Of a stretch of 64,000 nucleotides of DNA, positions 32,532 through 44,991 are shown one piece after another (positions within the stretch are counted from its first letter, which is position 1; each line of letters begins with the position of its first letter). Where the stretch lies: contig CP114124.1 of NCBI GenBank assembly GCA_029959195.1, positions 1,054,001 to 1,118,000 of the forward strand. Reading direction: 5' to 3'. Source of the DNA: Dictyophora rubrovolvata. Its lineage: Eukaryota > Basidiomycota > Agaricomycetes > Phallales > Phallaceae. Below the pieces are notes generated by a model, which saw only the letters and a list, made by a program, of their open reading frames with translations, did no database searches and was not told the origin of the DNA. The position numbers were made by a program, and so were the translations under genes.

Positions 32532-34552
32532 TTACATTTTGACCGTGCGATCTTTTCCACCACTAACCACTTTATCTGCCACAAAATCCACGCAATAAAC
32601 CTCATCAGCGTGCCCCGGAAGATCCGTGTGTATTTTATAAGTTTTCAAGTTCCAAAGCTAATTGAGTGGTATTAGCCCTGATAGCAAATACTTCAAGATA
32701 ATGAAATACCTTGAGTGTACTATCTTTGCTGGCACTAATCAGTTGCCGCGAATCAGCCGACCACGTCAAACGGTACACAGGACCAACATGGCCTCTCAAA
32801 GTCGCGATAAACCTAGCAAAGATATATAACGGCCCCAGAAACGAAAGAAAAAAGCCGAAAGCTTACTTTCCAGTTTTACCATCCCAAATCCTCACAGCGG
32901 AATCCCAACCCGCACTAGCTGCCCATCGTCCGTCTGGACTGAATGCAACATGCGATATTTGCCGTTGATGACCTGTCAATCTCGCGATCGGTTTTGTTTT
33001 CTTGTCGCCCTCTGTTGAATTCGAGAAAAGCGACCATAAGAATAGTGTATGATCGTCCGATCCGCTTATGAGTAATTCAGGTGTGTTGGAGACAATGTTT
33101 TCGTAACGAGCACGAGCCATTAATTGAGCTACCGAAAAACAAGTCAGATAAGAGACATTTGTTTGTTTGCTTCTTTGTACTGTACCTTCTTCATCGGATG
33201 ATGGTCTTTTGGGTGTATGATCAAAAGGTCCAGTTCGTAAAACGAAATCGGTATTTAGAGCCAACGTTGTTACCCAATGGGCATGATCTTTCAATGTGTA
33301 CAACGGTTTACCCTAATAAAATAGTCAATTTTTTTTGTCTTGTTCGGCCAGAAATGCAATACAATGCAGCCCCACGTACGCCATTTGCATCCCATACACG
33401 CACAGAACGGTCGCTACTGGCGGTATATAAAATACCTTTTCCCGTCAAACCTCCACCGCCCCATCTAACCACGTTCACGCTCGCTGTGTGTCCGCCTAGT
33501 GTATATTCACATATACGAGTCGCGGTTGACCAAACACGCACAGTACCGTCCTTTGAGGAAGATGCGAGCCGAGGTGTTTTGGGATTCCTGAGTCCACAAA
33601 ATAACCAATTCATTACGAATTTACGAACAGAAAAAAATAAAGTATAGACGTACAGATGGACAGGTTCCCATGATAAAGATGTCACCCACTTCGAATGACC
33701 CCTCATAGCATCACCGAGGGCTTTACCTGTTTTCGGATCCCAAAGACGAACCTACACACCAGACGTCAACCATGACTGAATTTTTTTTATGATATAGAAG
33801 GGTGTCCATACGTGTCCATCGTGTCCACCAGTGGCGAGCTTCCTCTCTCTTGCTTCCCATTCAACACACAAGACCCACCCTTTATGACCCGAAAGAACAT
33901 GTGAAGGTGTCTCGGTGTTTATATCCCATAGTCGTGCATTATTGTCACCTGAACCAGTAGCTAATAGTTTTCCGGTAGGAGAAAACGCAGCACATAGAAT
34001 TGGGGATGAATGACCTGAGTCCATTGGTATATTAAAGTTTCAGAGCAAGAGAAAGAGAAAATCATGAATATACCTGTCAATGTCGACGAACACCTCGTAG
34101 CCGGCCGCACTTTGAATACAGCCTGTGGAGAACAGTAGATGGTAATTACATCTTCTGGCGAAAATAATTTAGAAGGATGTTTTAAAACGTCTTCCTGGAT
34201 GGAATTTTTGATGACGATTCTAGTTGGCGTATTGGCATCTTTTTCAGGCAAAGAGACATAAAACGAAAAAGGAACAGGATCCTCATTCTAAAAAAAGCAA
34301 GTCTATATTTTAAAAATGAGGATGGACAACATATGGGAAACAAACTTCGGGAGTCAGCTTGTTAACCAAAGACTCTAATCCATCGCGACCGAAATCGGCT
34401 GGAAAGGTGACCGCAGGAGCTAAAGGTTGACCGGAATCTTCTGATACAAATTGTACGACGACACTTGGCACCTGCGCAACTGGTTCAGGTGCTGGAGGTT
34501 CAATTCCATGGTATACTTTTTGTCGTTTTGGTGGAGGTAGAAGTGCAGCCAT
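32532..34552 (-). CDS. RSA4: Ribosome assembly protein 4 / Notchless (NLE domain plus WD40)
   Basis: An N-terminal NLE domain (VVVQFVSEDSGQPLAPAVTF, SFYVSLPEKDANTPTRIVI) is followed by WD40 repeats: TGHSSPILCAAFSPTGKLLA, SGHKGWVLCVEWE, LGGHTASVNVVRWGG, SGSDDHTLFLW, LTGHQRQISHVAFSPDGRW and the final PGHADEVYCVDF ending KDRTVKM. Rsa4 binds the Rea1 AAA-ATPase through the NLE (MIDAS-binding) domain and drives release of assembly factors from pre-60S particles in the nucleus. About eight introns interrupt the WD repeats. Start 34552 (MAALLPPPKRQKVYHG). The CCDC137-like gene begins 80 bp away on the other strand. Confidence 0.95.
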
Positions 34553-34632
34553 TGGACAATAAGCGCCTGTGCGAAAAAAGCTGTTGAACTTGCCCTTCCA
34601 CTGTTAGTGAACGACGACTTGTCCGAGAAAAA
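34553..34632. promoter_or_regulatory. 80-bp bidirectional promoter between RSA4 and the CCDC137-like gene
   Basis: The two start codons face away from each other with only 80 bp between them. No TATA box is visible. The short shared interval implies co-expression of two ribosome-biogenesis-type proteins. Confidence 0.7.
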
Positions 34633-35514
34633 ATGCCGCACAAAAGAGCCAAATCATCAGTTCGTAAAGAAAGCTCAAAAAAGTACGTTTGTCGTTTCAA
34701 GAGGGTTTATTTATTTACGCAACTAATTAGAAGACAAGTTTAGACCTTGCTCCGACAGGAAACCTCACTTTATCTCAAGAAGATATACCGAAGAGCCTTT
34801 CGCGGGTTTTACAAGCTGAGCAAATAAGAAAACGCTTCAAAGAGAAACGGGCAAGGGAAGGAGAAGAGTTTACATCCAATAGGGACAAAAAACGGCAGAA
34901 GAAGGAAGATAGTTCGAAACCCTTGGTGATCAAGGTATGGAACCTCTCTGAATTTAGCACTGGAGCACCATTCTGATACCTAGCCAAAGCACAATGAAAG
35001 TTTAAAGCAATTTAGCAAGTCAGTTTTTATTCTTTTTCTTTTTAGGAGGTCTTGTCTTCACAGATGCGCTTTTAGACGGGTAGAGGAAGAAATGCGTGGT
35101 CAGGTTGTTGAAGCCATGCAAGCGTCCCGAAGTGTCACAAGAAAGGCCAACAAGGAGGTTAAAGAAGCTAAAAAAGCTCGGATAGCTGCTGCTCAAGGCA
35201 AAGCTAAAACCAAAGAAAGCGAAGAAGACCACGCACCAGATGCTCTGACCGAGACTGCGCCGAAGAGGGCGAGTCAAACTGCTGAGATGGACTTTCCGAA
35301 AGCTGATCAGCGGAGACGGTTGAATGATATTGTTCAAGCGCCACCTACGTTTACGAAACTGCCGCGAGGTGTAAAATCAACAACGACAGAAGCTGCAAAA
35401 ACGGGTGTGGTATCTTTGGCTCAAAAACATATGATGGAGCTGGAACGAGAGCGAGCAGTCAAGCGATATCGGGAACTCAAAGGAAACAGATTATTAGCTC
35501 AACAAGAAACATGA
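34633..35514 (+). CDS. Lysine-rich coiled-coil nucleolar protein, CCDC137-like
   Basis: Exon 1 (MPHKRAKSSVRKESSK) splices to NLDLAPTGNLTLSQEDIPKS, which is followed by RVLQAEQIRKRFKEKR. Further exons give KPKHNESLKQFSKRVEEEMR and a basic C-terminus ending LERERAVKRYRELKGN. The acceptor at TAGAAGACAAG was chosen because earlier AGs break the frame. The pattern of IPKS-RVLxAxQIR, HNESLxxFxxRVE and a final ERERAVxxYRxLK resembles eukaryotic CCDC137/nucleolar proteins. That assignment is from memory and moderate. It is highly charged and probably nuclear. Confidence 0.7.
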
Positions 35515-36383
35515 GCAGTATGTCGGTGGTGCCGTGCTGAATGCCCGACCAGGGAACATGTCTCGAGATGAACATTCTCTTCTCTTCACTCATCGTCACT
35601 TTGCGGACCCTTCATTCAAGACACTCTTTTCCATCGCTTTATGTACAGCGGATGATGGCATGAACAGAAGTATACCGTTTGGGCTTTGCTTATCATGAAG
35701 CATTAGAGAGTAGAAGCGATCTCTATAAAATAGCCTAAACCATTGATCCTGCCACTAGTTCTCCTACCATGTAAGCGGATGTCCATTTACTGAATGATTC
35801 GGACGCGTGCTTCAAATTTTATCACTCCGTCATCTAACGGGATGAATCACTAGGACCGTGGTTGAGAAAATGCTGTAAGAAGAACGGCGAATGTAAATTC
35901 GACTTTCAATTTGTCAATTGTTTGTGAAGGGACATCAACAAAGGGGAAAAGGTGCCTTTTACACAGCGGAAGATGTAGAGAAGAATGCCCACTCGAATGT
36001 TTGTGCACGTCGCGGCGTTCGTGTACTATTCGCTGACAACGAATGCCTCCAGCGCCTGAGATTGAGATGAATTGCGCAATCAGTAAATTACTAATTCGGC
36101 GTCAGAAATCGCCTTTTTCGATGTTCTCTCCATCACGTCGGTCTCGCTGCATGATCATGCTACCGACGCTGATGTTGTTTAACCGTTTTCTGCCATTCCG
36201 TTCACATGTTCTCTCACGGAGCTACACCCTTTGAATCAAATTCAGCCAAGGCCTTCACGTGACTTTCCCTTACAAATGCTAGGGCCCAGCACTAGCCTCG
36301 AAATTCGTAAAGTTCCTTGCCAAACTCGCCAAACTCTTTCACCGTTATTACACCCCCACTGTTATTTTACGCTTTCGTTCGCA
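35515..36383. other. Intergenic region upstream of the flavin monooxygenase
   Basis: About 0.87 kb with no supported gene. It contains the 3' UTR of the CCDC137-like gene and the promoter of the monooxygenase. A short ATG frame at 36043-36234 has no recognisable features. Confidence 0.5.
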
Positions 36384-39163
36384 ATGTCCATTAAACCTGA
36401 CTCGTCGTTCGTCGATGTTCTCATCATCGGGGCTGGTCCAGCCGGTCTGATGTGTGTCAATGCCCTCGCTCGATTCGGTGTCAAAGTCAGAATCGTCGAT
36501 ATGAGGCAAGTTTTAAATCTCCTCGTAGCTCTGAATCCCCCATTTTGAGAGACGTGACTTAAATTGTAGACCCAAGTCCGTTCCTGCAGGCCAAGCAGAC
36601 GGCATCCAGCCCAGAACTATTGAGGTCTTACAAGTATGTAACTCCGAGAGTTTTACCGTTTACCCTCTCCGGCTGACGATCTTTTAAAAGAGCTATGGCC
36701 TGGCAGAACGTCTCTTACGAGAAGGAAATCATATGCATCTCGCAGTCAGTAATTGTTTACCTACCTACACCAGCATCGCGCATCGTCGCTTCACTGTTAT
36801 TTCAGGCATTCTACAACCCCAGTGCAAATGGCGGCATCGAAGTAAGCGTATATATACGTCCTTCCTAATTGCTATCTCCCTTGCTAATCACATCAAAGCG
36901 TACCGATCGTACGCCAGATGTTGTTACTCCACATGCACGCTATCCCTTTGAGGTTTAGTACTCTTCCCTATATTATATAATACAAGTCCCTTTTTGTTGA
37001 TCCATCCGTTAGGTTACTTTGCATCAAGGCGCTATAGAATCGATATTTCTCGACTCTATGAAAGAGTATGGCATACAGGTGGATCGTCCCATTGTTCCTG
37101 TCTCAATAGAGATATCGGATGATAAGGAGAAGTTGGATGATCCGAACGCTTATCCCGTTACGGTATGACTGGTGACTTAGCTGGCTACTGGAACATATCC
37201 GCTCATATATCATACCATATCAAATCAGGTTACTTTGAAGCACTTGGATGACTCAGAACGCATAGAGACTGTCTACGCCAAATATGCTTTGGGAGCAGAT
37301 GGCGCACACTCGTGGGTTCGAAAAGCTCTCGGGATTGATATGGAGGGAGAACAAACCGGCAAGTTACATAAATTATGATTCATAAAATTTCGGCTATTAA
37401 TTAATTAATTTTGTGCCATTACCTTAGATTACATTTGGGGTGTGGTTGACACGATACCCGAGACGGATTTCCCAGATATACGGAATAAGTCTGTCATTCA
37501 TTCCAACAACGGCTCTTGTATGGTTATACCGCGTGAGGGAGATAAAGTTCGATTATATATTCAACTAAGTGAAGCCGATGTCCTCACAAACGACCGAGTT
37601 GATAAAAATCGAATGTCTGCTGAAAAATTGCTTGAAGTACATACACACCTCCCCTCCCCTTCTTCACTTTTTGACACTTCTCATTGTAGGTCGCCAAGAC
37701 ATCTTTTAAACCGTATACCCTTGAATTCCCCCACGAGATTGAATGGTGGACAATATACATTAGTATGTGACACTGAGAGATATTATGTATATGCACTTTT
37801 GAGGATGTATTCTTACCCTTTCTTAGTCGGACAACGAGTTGCTTCTCACTACCATCGTAAATTACGTGTCTTTATTGCGGGAGATGCCTGTATATTTTTA
37901 TTTCTTTCCTATGAAATTGACTTCCGATATAACATATTTCCAGGTCATACGCATTCACCGAAAGCAGGCCAAGGTAGCAATTTCCTCTTTTCTAGGAAAC
38001 TTGCATGTGCTAACTAACTCCCCGGCGCAGGAATGAATGCCAGCATGAACGATACCCATAATCTAAGTTGGAAACTCGCCCAAGTGCTTCGCGGCTGGGC
38101 CGATAAAAGCATACTGGAAACTGTACGTGTAATATTTTATACGTTTGACAGGTCATTCTGAACTTACCTACTTATTTCATTCCTGTATAGTATGAACTTG
38201 AGCGACGAAAATTCGCACAGGAGCTAATTGAATTTGATCGGCAATTTGCGGCATTGTTTTCCGGGAAGCCACGGACAGAGGAATTTCAAGATGGTGTAAC
38301 GCACGAGGAATTTATATCGTAATTGACGATTTCCCTTTAATAACGACACTCCGATAATCTCATATTTTTTTTGTAGCGCATTCAAAACTGCGGGAGGACT
38401 TACCAGGTGAACCCGGCTTTGTGTCACTTTACACCTAAGAAAAGTTCATCCGACTGACTTTCTTTCTTTCAGCGGTATCGGCATACATTACGACAGATCC
38501 CCTCTTACCAATGATAAATACCAATCCTTTTCCCCGAAACTAGTTGTCGGACAGCGTATTATTCCTCAGTTATTGATTCGGGCTGCAGATGGCAGACCGT
38601 ATGAACTGCAGGACCTCTTACCTGCCGATGCCCGCTTCAAAATTTTAGTATTCACCGGAGATACGGGAAATCAAACTCAAGTTCGAATATTGAATACTTT
38701 AGCTGAAAAACTTGAAAATGTCCTCGTCAAGTATGCTCGCTCGGGCGAGAAGGTTGATGCAATGTTTGAAGTGTTATCTATCAGGTAATTTATTTTTATT
38801 TTCGAGTGAAGAGTTTATATATACATATACATGGTGATAACTTGTTTCGTTAGCACGGCATCGAAAGAGTCTGTGGATTATACTGTTTTGCCAAAAATCA
38901 TGCGTCGCCATTGGTCAAAGTGCGTTTGTTTTTTTCATTTAGTTTTCATAATTTTTTTTCAACTCTCGGTTGAAAGGGTGTTTGTTGATCAGCAAGAAGT
39001 ACACGGAACTCTAGGAGGAACATGCTATTCTACATATGGTATTGGACCGGCTGGGACTATCGTGGTTGTGCGACCTGACGGATACGTTGGGGCTATCGCA
39101 CCGTTGGACAAACCTGAGCACCTGGATGAATATTTGAGCGGATTTATCAAACATTCTACATAA
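36384..39163 (+). CDS. FAD-dependent aromatic hydroxylase, phenol 2-monooxygenase-like
   Basis: About a dozen exons. The FAD-binding VLIIGAGPAGLMCVNALAR lies near residue 12. VDMRPKSVPAGQADGIQPRT follows, then the DG motif GADGAHSWVRKALG, the GD motif FIAGDACHTHSPKAGQGMN with NLSWKLAQVL, and a thioredoxin-like C-terminal PHOX dimerisation domain (LVVGQRIIPQLLIRAADGRP, FVDQQEVHGTLGG, YGIGPAGTIVVVRPDGYVG). The family hydroxylates phenols ortho to the OH using NADPH and O2. The physiological substrate cannot be told from sequence. Length of about 600 residues fits the family. Start 36384 (MSIKPDSSFVDVLIIG) is preceded by no extra coding sequence. Confidence 0.94.
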
Positions 39164-39400
39164 CTACGGATATTTCAGAACGACATTTTTTTGATTTCTG
39201 GATTTTTTTAAAATGCTACGAGTTATGCTGACGTTACATATGTAATAGCTGATGATGGCTGACCTGTACAAGTTGCGTTTTAATTATATTTGGTATAGAC
39301 GGATTATTCATGATGAAAATGGAGTCACGACGATGCTGTCGTTGATTCTGTTCGATGAATCTAGAAAAAATGGGTTCAGTGAGAGTGTCAAAACAGCTGA

Positions 39401-40033
39401 TTATCGCGCGAACGAATTCACCACTTCTAATAACCGTCGATAAGAATCTAACGTCCGGATATATTCGTCGTAAGTCTCGTCAACATCTACATCCGGACTC
39501 CAAATGGCTATCGAATTAAACTTTCCTACAGGTCGTAAGACCTTTGTTTCAGTTACCGATGACTGTTCAGTCTCAAATTCCGGAGAAACGTCATTTTCAA
39601 CCTCCAAAGCTGCTGCACTACGACGTGTTAATCGTTTGCTTCTCTTCTTCGGCGAATTCGGCCTGACGAGGGGTCGTTGTTTCTTTGGTATTAATCCCAG
39701 CGTCCCCGAGGAGGAGTCTTCTTCTTCATCATCATCTGCTCGTAAAATAACGCCCGTATATCCTTCAGGAACATCCACAACAACACCTTTCAGTTTACGT
39801 CCCCTAAATGCTGATATAACGCGTTTTTTCAATCGCCCAAGTAGTTTGCCTTCAGACGCGCTGCTGCTACTTGAGTCTTTAGTTTCCTCGGTCAAGTCCG
39901 GTTTGACGCGAAAGTAGGTTGATACTGGTGCATAACCCGAGTAATCGATGTGAAATGGCATGAGATGCGGTTCGACGATGGGAATGGGAATGGGATTGAG
40001 AGGCGGGCATAGTTGTGTTTGTGTCGGCATCAT
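39401..40033 (-). CDS. RNH203: Ribonuclease H2 non-catalytic subunit C
   Basis: Single exon of 210 residues starting MMPTQTQLCPPLNPIPIPIV. The conserved subunit C signatures are present: HLMPFHIDYSGYAPVSTYF near the N-terminus, AFRGRKLKGVVVDVPEGYTG in the middle, and a C-terminal FNSIAIWSPDVDVDETYDEY. In the trimer this subunit scaffolds the catalytic subunit, which removes ribonucleotides from DNA. An acidic/basic linker (ADDDEEEDSSS, then PKKRSKRLTRR) separates the two halves, as in other basidiomycete copies. Upstream frame continues open with no ATG, so the ATG at 40033 was chosen. Confidence 0.85.
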   Translation of the reverse strand: MMPTQTQLCPPLNPIPIPIVEPHLMPFHIDYSGYAPVSTYFRVKPDLTEETKDSSSSSASEGKLLGRLKKRVISAFRGRKLKGVVVDVPEGYTGVILRADDDEEEDSSSGTLGLIPKKQRPLVRPNSPKKRSKRLTRRSAAALEVENDVSPEFETEQSSVTETKVLRPVGKFNSIAIWSPDVDVDETYDEYIRTLDSYRRLLEVVNSFAR

Positions 40034-40457
40034 GGACAGTGGTGGCCAACTAGTTACTTGCGCTGCGCGTGCGCGTCGTGTCACACAAACGCGCGTTTGA
40101 GGAGCAAATCTAAAAATAGCACTCGTAACGGATTTGGAAAACTACGTGTAATGGCATCATCGATCATCCTTGCCAGGAAACACCTTATACCATGTAATTA
40201 ATAAATTAATAATCTATGAGTTGGACAAGCACGTCGTTCAGAAAAGGTCAATGTTAAGACAATGATTTGTTAATCGGACTGCGTAAATAGCGCATGTTAT
40301 CAATGTCAATGACATCACTTGACACTTGAACAATAGTCAATGTAATTGAAACTCGGCGATTGTTGACCGATAAATATACTAATAAAAAGGTAATACCATA
40401 TACCCTTGCTGCTTCTTTTGTTCATACACAAGTAGTCATTTGGAGTCACTTTGAATG

Positions 40458-41743
40458 TTAATCCTCCCACACCATGTGCCCTTGCGCATCCACAGCTGCT
40501 TTCATCCCACCACTCAAAGCCGGCTGCTTCTTCTTCTTCTTCTTCGACTGTTCGTCCATAATAGCCTTTTCCATTTCTCTTCGATGGCTCGCCAGCAATT
40601 CCAGCCTTTGCTTTTCTCCTTCTTCTTTAGCAGTCTTTTCGGCTTCACGCCGGGCTTGGTTTTGTTTTTGTTTCTTCGTCTTTGACTCTACAGCCTTGTC
40701 CGGCTGAGAAGGACGCGAATGTTCTTTTAACAACAAAAGTGGAACGACGACGATTGAACGATTGAGTTCTGGTCAAACCACACACATTAGAGGTGAGAAC
40801 ATACTGGCTTTACCGCGGCTCTTGATAGGGACGACATCCCATCCTCCGTCTTCTTCTCCGTCTGCATCCATATCTTTAACATCTTCCGCGTCTTCATAAT
40901 CACCCCATGAGAATCCCGTAGCAGGCTGTTCTGGCGGAGAAGAAATTCGCATGACGCGTGAGAGTGCAGGGTAATTGGGTGTCTCTAGTATACTTTGGGA
41001 AAGAAAGCAAAACAACCGAGGTCAGTTTAATCTTTTCACACACTATTTTTTTTTAAAAAAAAAGACACAACTTACTCGTCTACTTGAGTCTTCCTTCCCT
41101 TGGGCAACAGCTTCTCAGCCAGCGTTTGCGGTTTGAGCCGATTCACTTCGCTAACGGACTTCTCTAGTCCACTCACCGAAGAGGTATCATCATCCACGGA
41201 AGTAGTCGTCGTCAATCCGGCATCGCTCGTAGCTACATTCTGACTACTACTGGAGGTCCTGTGTCGAGATTCAACGCGTGTCCAAGCTTCTTCCGCATTC
41301 ATTTTGGGATTCGATTCATCCGCGGAGACGAGAGGAGAGCGCGATGAGCCTGCAATTGAATGACCGCTAGCACTGGCCGGATTATCTGATGGTATAGGCG
41401 TTCGTGATCGCCTTCCCTTCTTCTTCTTCTTCTCATTTTTTAGACTCCCTGAAGACGAGAGGGCGGACTGCTCGACGTCTGTAGTAGAAAAACCTCCTGG
41501 AATGAGCTCTTCGGTGGGAGGTGCGGGTTTGGCTGAAGAACCTTCTTCGGTCTGTTTGTTGACGTCCTCATGCGTTAGAACCGGTTTCGATCTTTTCTTG
41601 TCTGCTAACGCCTTAGCTTGCCGATTTTGCCTCTTTGGAGTCTTCTTAGACGGTTGATTGCTCCATATCACACCAATGATGATCATGAACAAGGATGCAG
41701 CAACGGCGTTTGAAGAAAGAATGTAACTCAGGATAGAACCCAT
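40458..41743 (-). CDS. N-terminally membrane-anchored, disordered coiled-coil protein
   Basis: Three exons. The start at 41743 gives MGSILSYILSSNAVAASLF and a single helix (AASLFMIIIGVIW), followed by a long Ser/Lys-rich stretch. Exon 2 has an acidic tryptophan box, FSWGDYEDAEDVKDMDADGE, and GGWDVVPIK. Exon 3 has a charged coiled coil (EAEKTAKEEGEKQRLELLAS) and ends GGMKAAVDAQGHMVWED. It could be an ER- or mitochondrion-anchored adaptor. I do not recognise a named family. The Lys-run near the end is encoded by a TTC/TTCTTC microsatellite. It lies next to the UbiA gene. Confidence 0.75.
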
Positions 41744-42007
41744 AGCTTGATAGGGAATGTAATTAATATAGTTGAAAAACTTTGGAGTTAAAGACGAGAG
41801 TGAGGTTTTAAAGGAGTGAGGAAGAAACAAGATTTTAGTGCGTTATATAATCACGGTTTCGGGGCCAATTGATTCGTGACGCGCAGAAGGGACGTGGAAG
41901 CATAATCATGTGCCTGAAACCTATTGGACTGAATCTCGTTCTTGACTTTCTGAGTAGGAAAAAGGGGGTTCGTAATTTAATTATTATTAGTCTATAAATA
42001 AACAGTC

Positions 42008-43025
42008 TCATGTCGTGTACGTTGAGTGGCTGTGGAGAGCTCGGAGAACTCGTATTTTTGAAAAAAACCAGAGGAATACCATCAAAATAGTCCAACAAAC
42101 GAGGACTCGAAATAAGTAGTGGACCCATTGAGGGTTTAGACAAGACGTAGCCAAAACCATAATTCCAAGCTGCAGATAGCGCTTCAATATTCCATTTCCT
42201 TCACGTTCAAAGTACCATGCAAGTATGCTAAAGTGGGCCTCGCTGAGAAAAAGATGGCACAAAATTAGGAAAATAAAGGTATAACTCACAAGGTTAGGAA
42301 AGCGAAGAAACATGCAGTTTTCGGGCCCCAATAGGTTGCGACGGTAGTCTGACCGGCATCCATATCCCATTGATAGTCAACGGCAGCCGCAAGAGCATGC
42401 ATTCCAGAGGAACACAAAGCTAATATAAGAGATTTGCTGCGTGTAATCTCGGATTTGCCTTCTCGATAACTATATCCGACGCACCACGCCAAGAAAATGA
42501 TCGAGCCGTTGGATAGCGAATCCAAGAATGGAACTTCTTTCAGGCGAAGTGGAGGTGCGGAGTATTGCCATCCAACGCACAACAGCAGTGATGTTGCCAG
42601 GGCATTCTTATATCTGCGTGTTAGTGAGGAAACTAGCAGAATCAATACAGTCGAAAAATATGATGCACGTCGGACAGAGTCGTGATATCTTGGCGAGAGA
42701 ACCCCGCCTTCTAGCCCAGACGTTATTTTTCTTGGGTTATTCACGTCACTCTGATAGTCATATACATCGTTTATTCCAAAGACAACTGTTATACAAAAAA
42801 GACGAAATTAGATTATTGACAAGTGAATATGCGAACCTTGAAAAATTTACTTATGCATAAAGGGAATGAAAAAGAAAGTATTTGCGAGATGATTAAGAGC
42901 GTTGTCAAGATCGTTTTGGGGATATAACCCGATTGAAGGAATCCCATTCCGAATAGGATAGGGCCAAAAATCCAGCCAGCAGGCCGACTTGCATATATCA
43001 AAATACCAGCAGAAGGTGGTATCAT
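42008..43025 (-). CDS. UbiA family prenyltransferase
   Basis: Exon 1 begins MIPPSAGILIYASRPAGWIF and passes GFLQSGYIPKT to CI, spliced to IVFGINDVYDYQSDVNNPRK, the first Asp-rich motif (NDxxDxxxD). The second motif is VDYQWDMDAGQT. The last exon, after LTF-EAH, ends LRALHSHSTYTT. Hydrophobic helices alternate throughout, as in this intramembrane family, which transfers isoprenoid chains to aromatic or other acceptors. The substrate cannot be inferred. The phenol hydroxylase 3 kb away could suggest aromatic metabolism, but unrelated genes lie between. An upstream exon before 43025 is not excluded. A truncated copy is at 7423-8144. Confidence 0.88.
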
Positions 43026-43492
43026 CGCTCATCCGAGGGAGTCGATGGAAACCGAGCATTACATAATCGATCAATAAGCGCCTCGTCATAGCTTGACGAG
43101 GCCTTCAGCTTCAGTTCTCCTAAGTAGCAGGTGTGATTATCATTATTTTTTTCGCAAACGACTTACAATAACCAGATACACGACGTCCCGTGCGATAATT
43201 TCATTGACCGCTCTGTCAGACTTTCTTCGAGGTGAGCCGGAAATTGCGGTCAAAACTGTAGCTTATGTACTTGGCATTGCAAAGGGTTTTTTCAGAAATT
43301 CAAGCATTTGAACCTCAAATAACTCGAAGGTAGATCATTCATAACACACGGTGCATAGAAGCGTGATAGAGATTCAGACAAAACATCAAGATCTAATAAA
43401 TGAGAAGGACCAAGAAGCACAAAATTGGCTACAGAATAACTTCTCCACGTTTCGCATTTCTAAATGCCCAAGAAAAGGCACGGGGATCAAAT
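43026..43492. other. Spacer between UbiA and T2-right
   Basis: No gene seen. From about 43430 the sequence begins to match the T2b 3' flank, which sets the inner edge of the right arm. Confidence 0.55.
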
Positions 43493-44158
43493 TCAGTTAA
43501 ATTCGAGAGTGATATCGCCTTTGTATCTCTTGTTTCCGAAAATTTTGAGGGTGGTATCATATTGAAGGTGGAGTTTGCTGTCGCTTCCTTTAGCGACCTT
43601 GACCGTGCCGTCAATAATATCAACAGGCCCAACAGTGGCAGTGATACCTTTATCACTGGTACTATAGGAGCTATCCATTAAGATGGTAGCAAAAAGTGGG
43701 GGGCTGAAGAACGTCTGGAGTGAAAGACGGCCGTTCTTGGTGAGCTGCAATTTAAACTGAAATAATCAACATCGGGTTATTTTCCCAAAAGAGGAAAAGC
43801 AAAGTACAGTCAGTGGGCCGGCTCCATACTCATGGAGGATTCCTTCTCCAACTTTCTTAGATAGGCTAGTTGCCAACTTAAATACTCCCAGTCCATCGGG
43901 GTCTAGCAGATCTTTGACGTCATTCGTGATATTTTTCACTTGACCAGCGTTATAATAAAGGGCTTGTGATCATGCCGGTTAGAGATTGACGGGTAAAATG
44001 GAGTGTGTTCTTACTAGAAATATCTAATGACACAGTCAACCTGTCGTGAATTCATTGAATGGAGAATGGATCCTACCTGTTGCACCAACAATGGCGCGAT
44101 CAGTTAGATAGGGAACGCTTACGAGCGTAGATGGCAGTACTTGAACTACTGTACTCAT
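43493..44158 (-). CDS. T2-right: small beta-rich family protein with 9-nt micro-exon
   Basis: The start at 44158 gives MSTVVQVLPSTLVSVPYLTD. The micro-exon ATATTTCTA lies near 44020, between introns that match those of T2b. Exon 3 gives YYNAGQVKNITNDVKDLLDP. The last exon gives RLSLQTFFSPPLFATILMDS and VGPVDIIDGTVKVAKG. The open frame predicts about 170 residues. A TATA-like TATAAGCTG is upstream near 44220. No signal peptide or known domain. It sits divergent from T1-right across 0.83 kb. Confidence 0.75.
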
Positions 44159-44925
44159 GATATGAATGAGTTTGGAGGAGTAAAAAGTTTGTTGGTGTCA
44201 GCCATGTACTCTCCAACAGCTTATATGCGAACCCAAATCAAATCCAGCCTTAATTAAAGGGGAACTTTACCATCTTTTTTTTTGCTGAATTCAATTATTG
44301 CCCAATGACGTGCAGAACGACAAATAGAGTGTCAACTGGCTGAACTGAATGATGAATCAGGCTGTGAGAAATATGAATACCTGGCGATATATGTGATTGC
44401 TGCACCGGCGAGCTCCTACGAAACGGCTTGATCAGCTGAAACTGTAAAGTCCCGTTTATTGGAGAAAATCTAGCTGCCGGGGAATTAGTAGCGCATGCTT
44501 CTTTTCTGGCGCCGTTTCTTATAGATTTTCTACGAGTAGCGGCTGGCTTAATCAATTCAGCGTGGGACCAATTGATGCGGGTCTTCGAGTGAACTTGAGT
44601 TCTTTTGGTACGACGTCTTCGTATTAGATAGATGACAACTAATTGCCAGACTCGTGGATCTTTGTTGTAGGTTTATATTCAGCCCGGCCTTTGAGTGTAC
44701 AAAACCCGCCAGATGAGCATGGCTGAGGGGTAGCTGGCATTTCTTTGTTTATGCAGCAACCAGGGATGTTTCAATCGAGAATTCGTTGGCTTTTCTGTGA
44801 AAAAATTCTTGAGTAATCTTTGAATTCTTTGAGGCTTAACTTTGCTTCACCTTGCGTCCACTCAGAGTGAAGAAGGATACCGGACCGAAGTCAAAACGAA
44901 TATAGTCGGGTGTTGACCATAGGTT

Positions 44926-44932
44926 TATAAAA
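44926..44932 (+). promoter_or_regulatory. TATA box of T1-right
   Basis: TATAAAAGCTTGGTC, 66 nt before the start. It is the intact form of the box that reads TTTAAAAGCTTGATC at T1b. Confidence 0.65.
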
Positions 44933-44991
44933 GCTTGGTCTGACTGGAGTACTTCATCAAGCGAACTTTTCTTCAATCCTGCTTATTGACC

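Noticed and set aside
39504-39917. 137-codon plus frame opposite RNase H2 subunit C
   Set aside because: It is the antisense shadow of the conserved minus-strand coding region.
39907-40084. Upstream extension of the RNase H2 subunit C frame
   Set aside because: The extension begins with GTG; the first ATG at 40033 precedes all conserved motifs.
39163-42008. Biosynthetic cluster of UbiA prenyltransferase and phenol hydroxylase
   Set aside because: RNase H2 subunit C and an unrelated coiled-coil gene lie between, and no synthase or transporter is near. Proximity alone is too weak.
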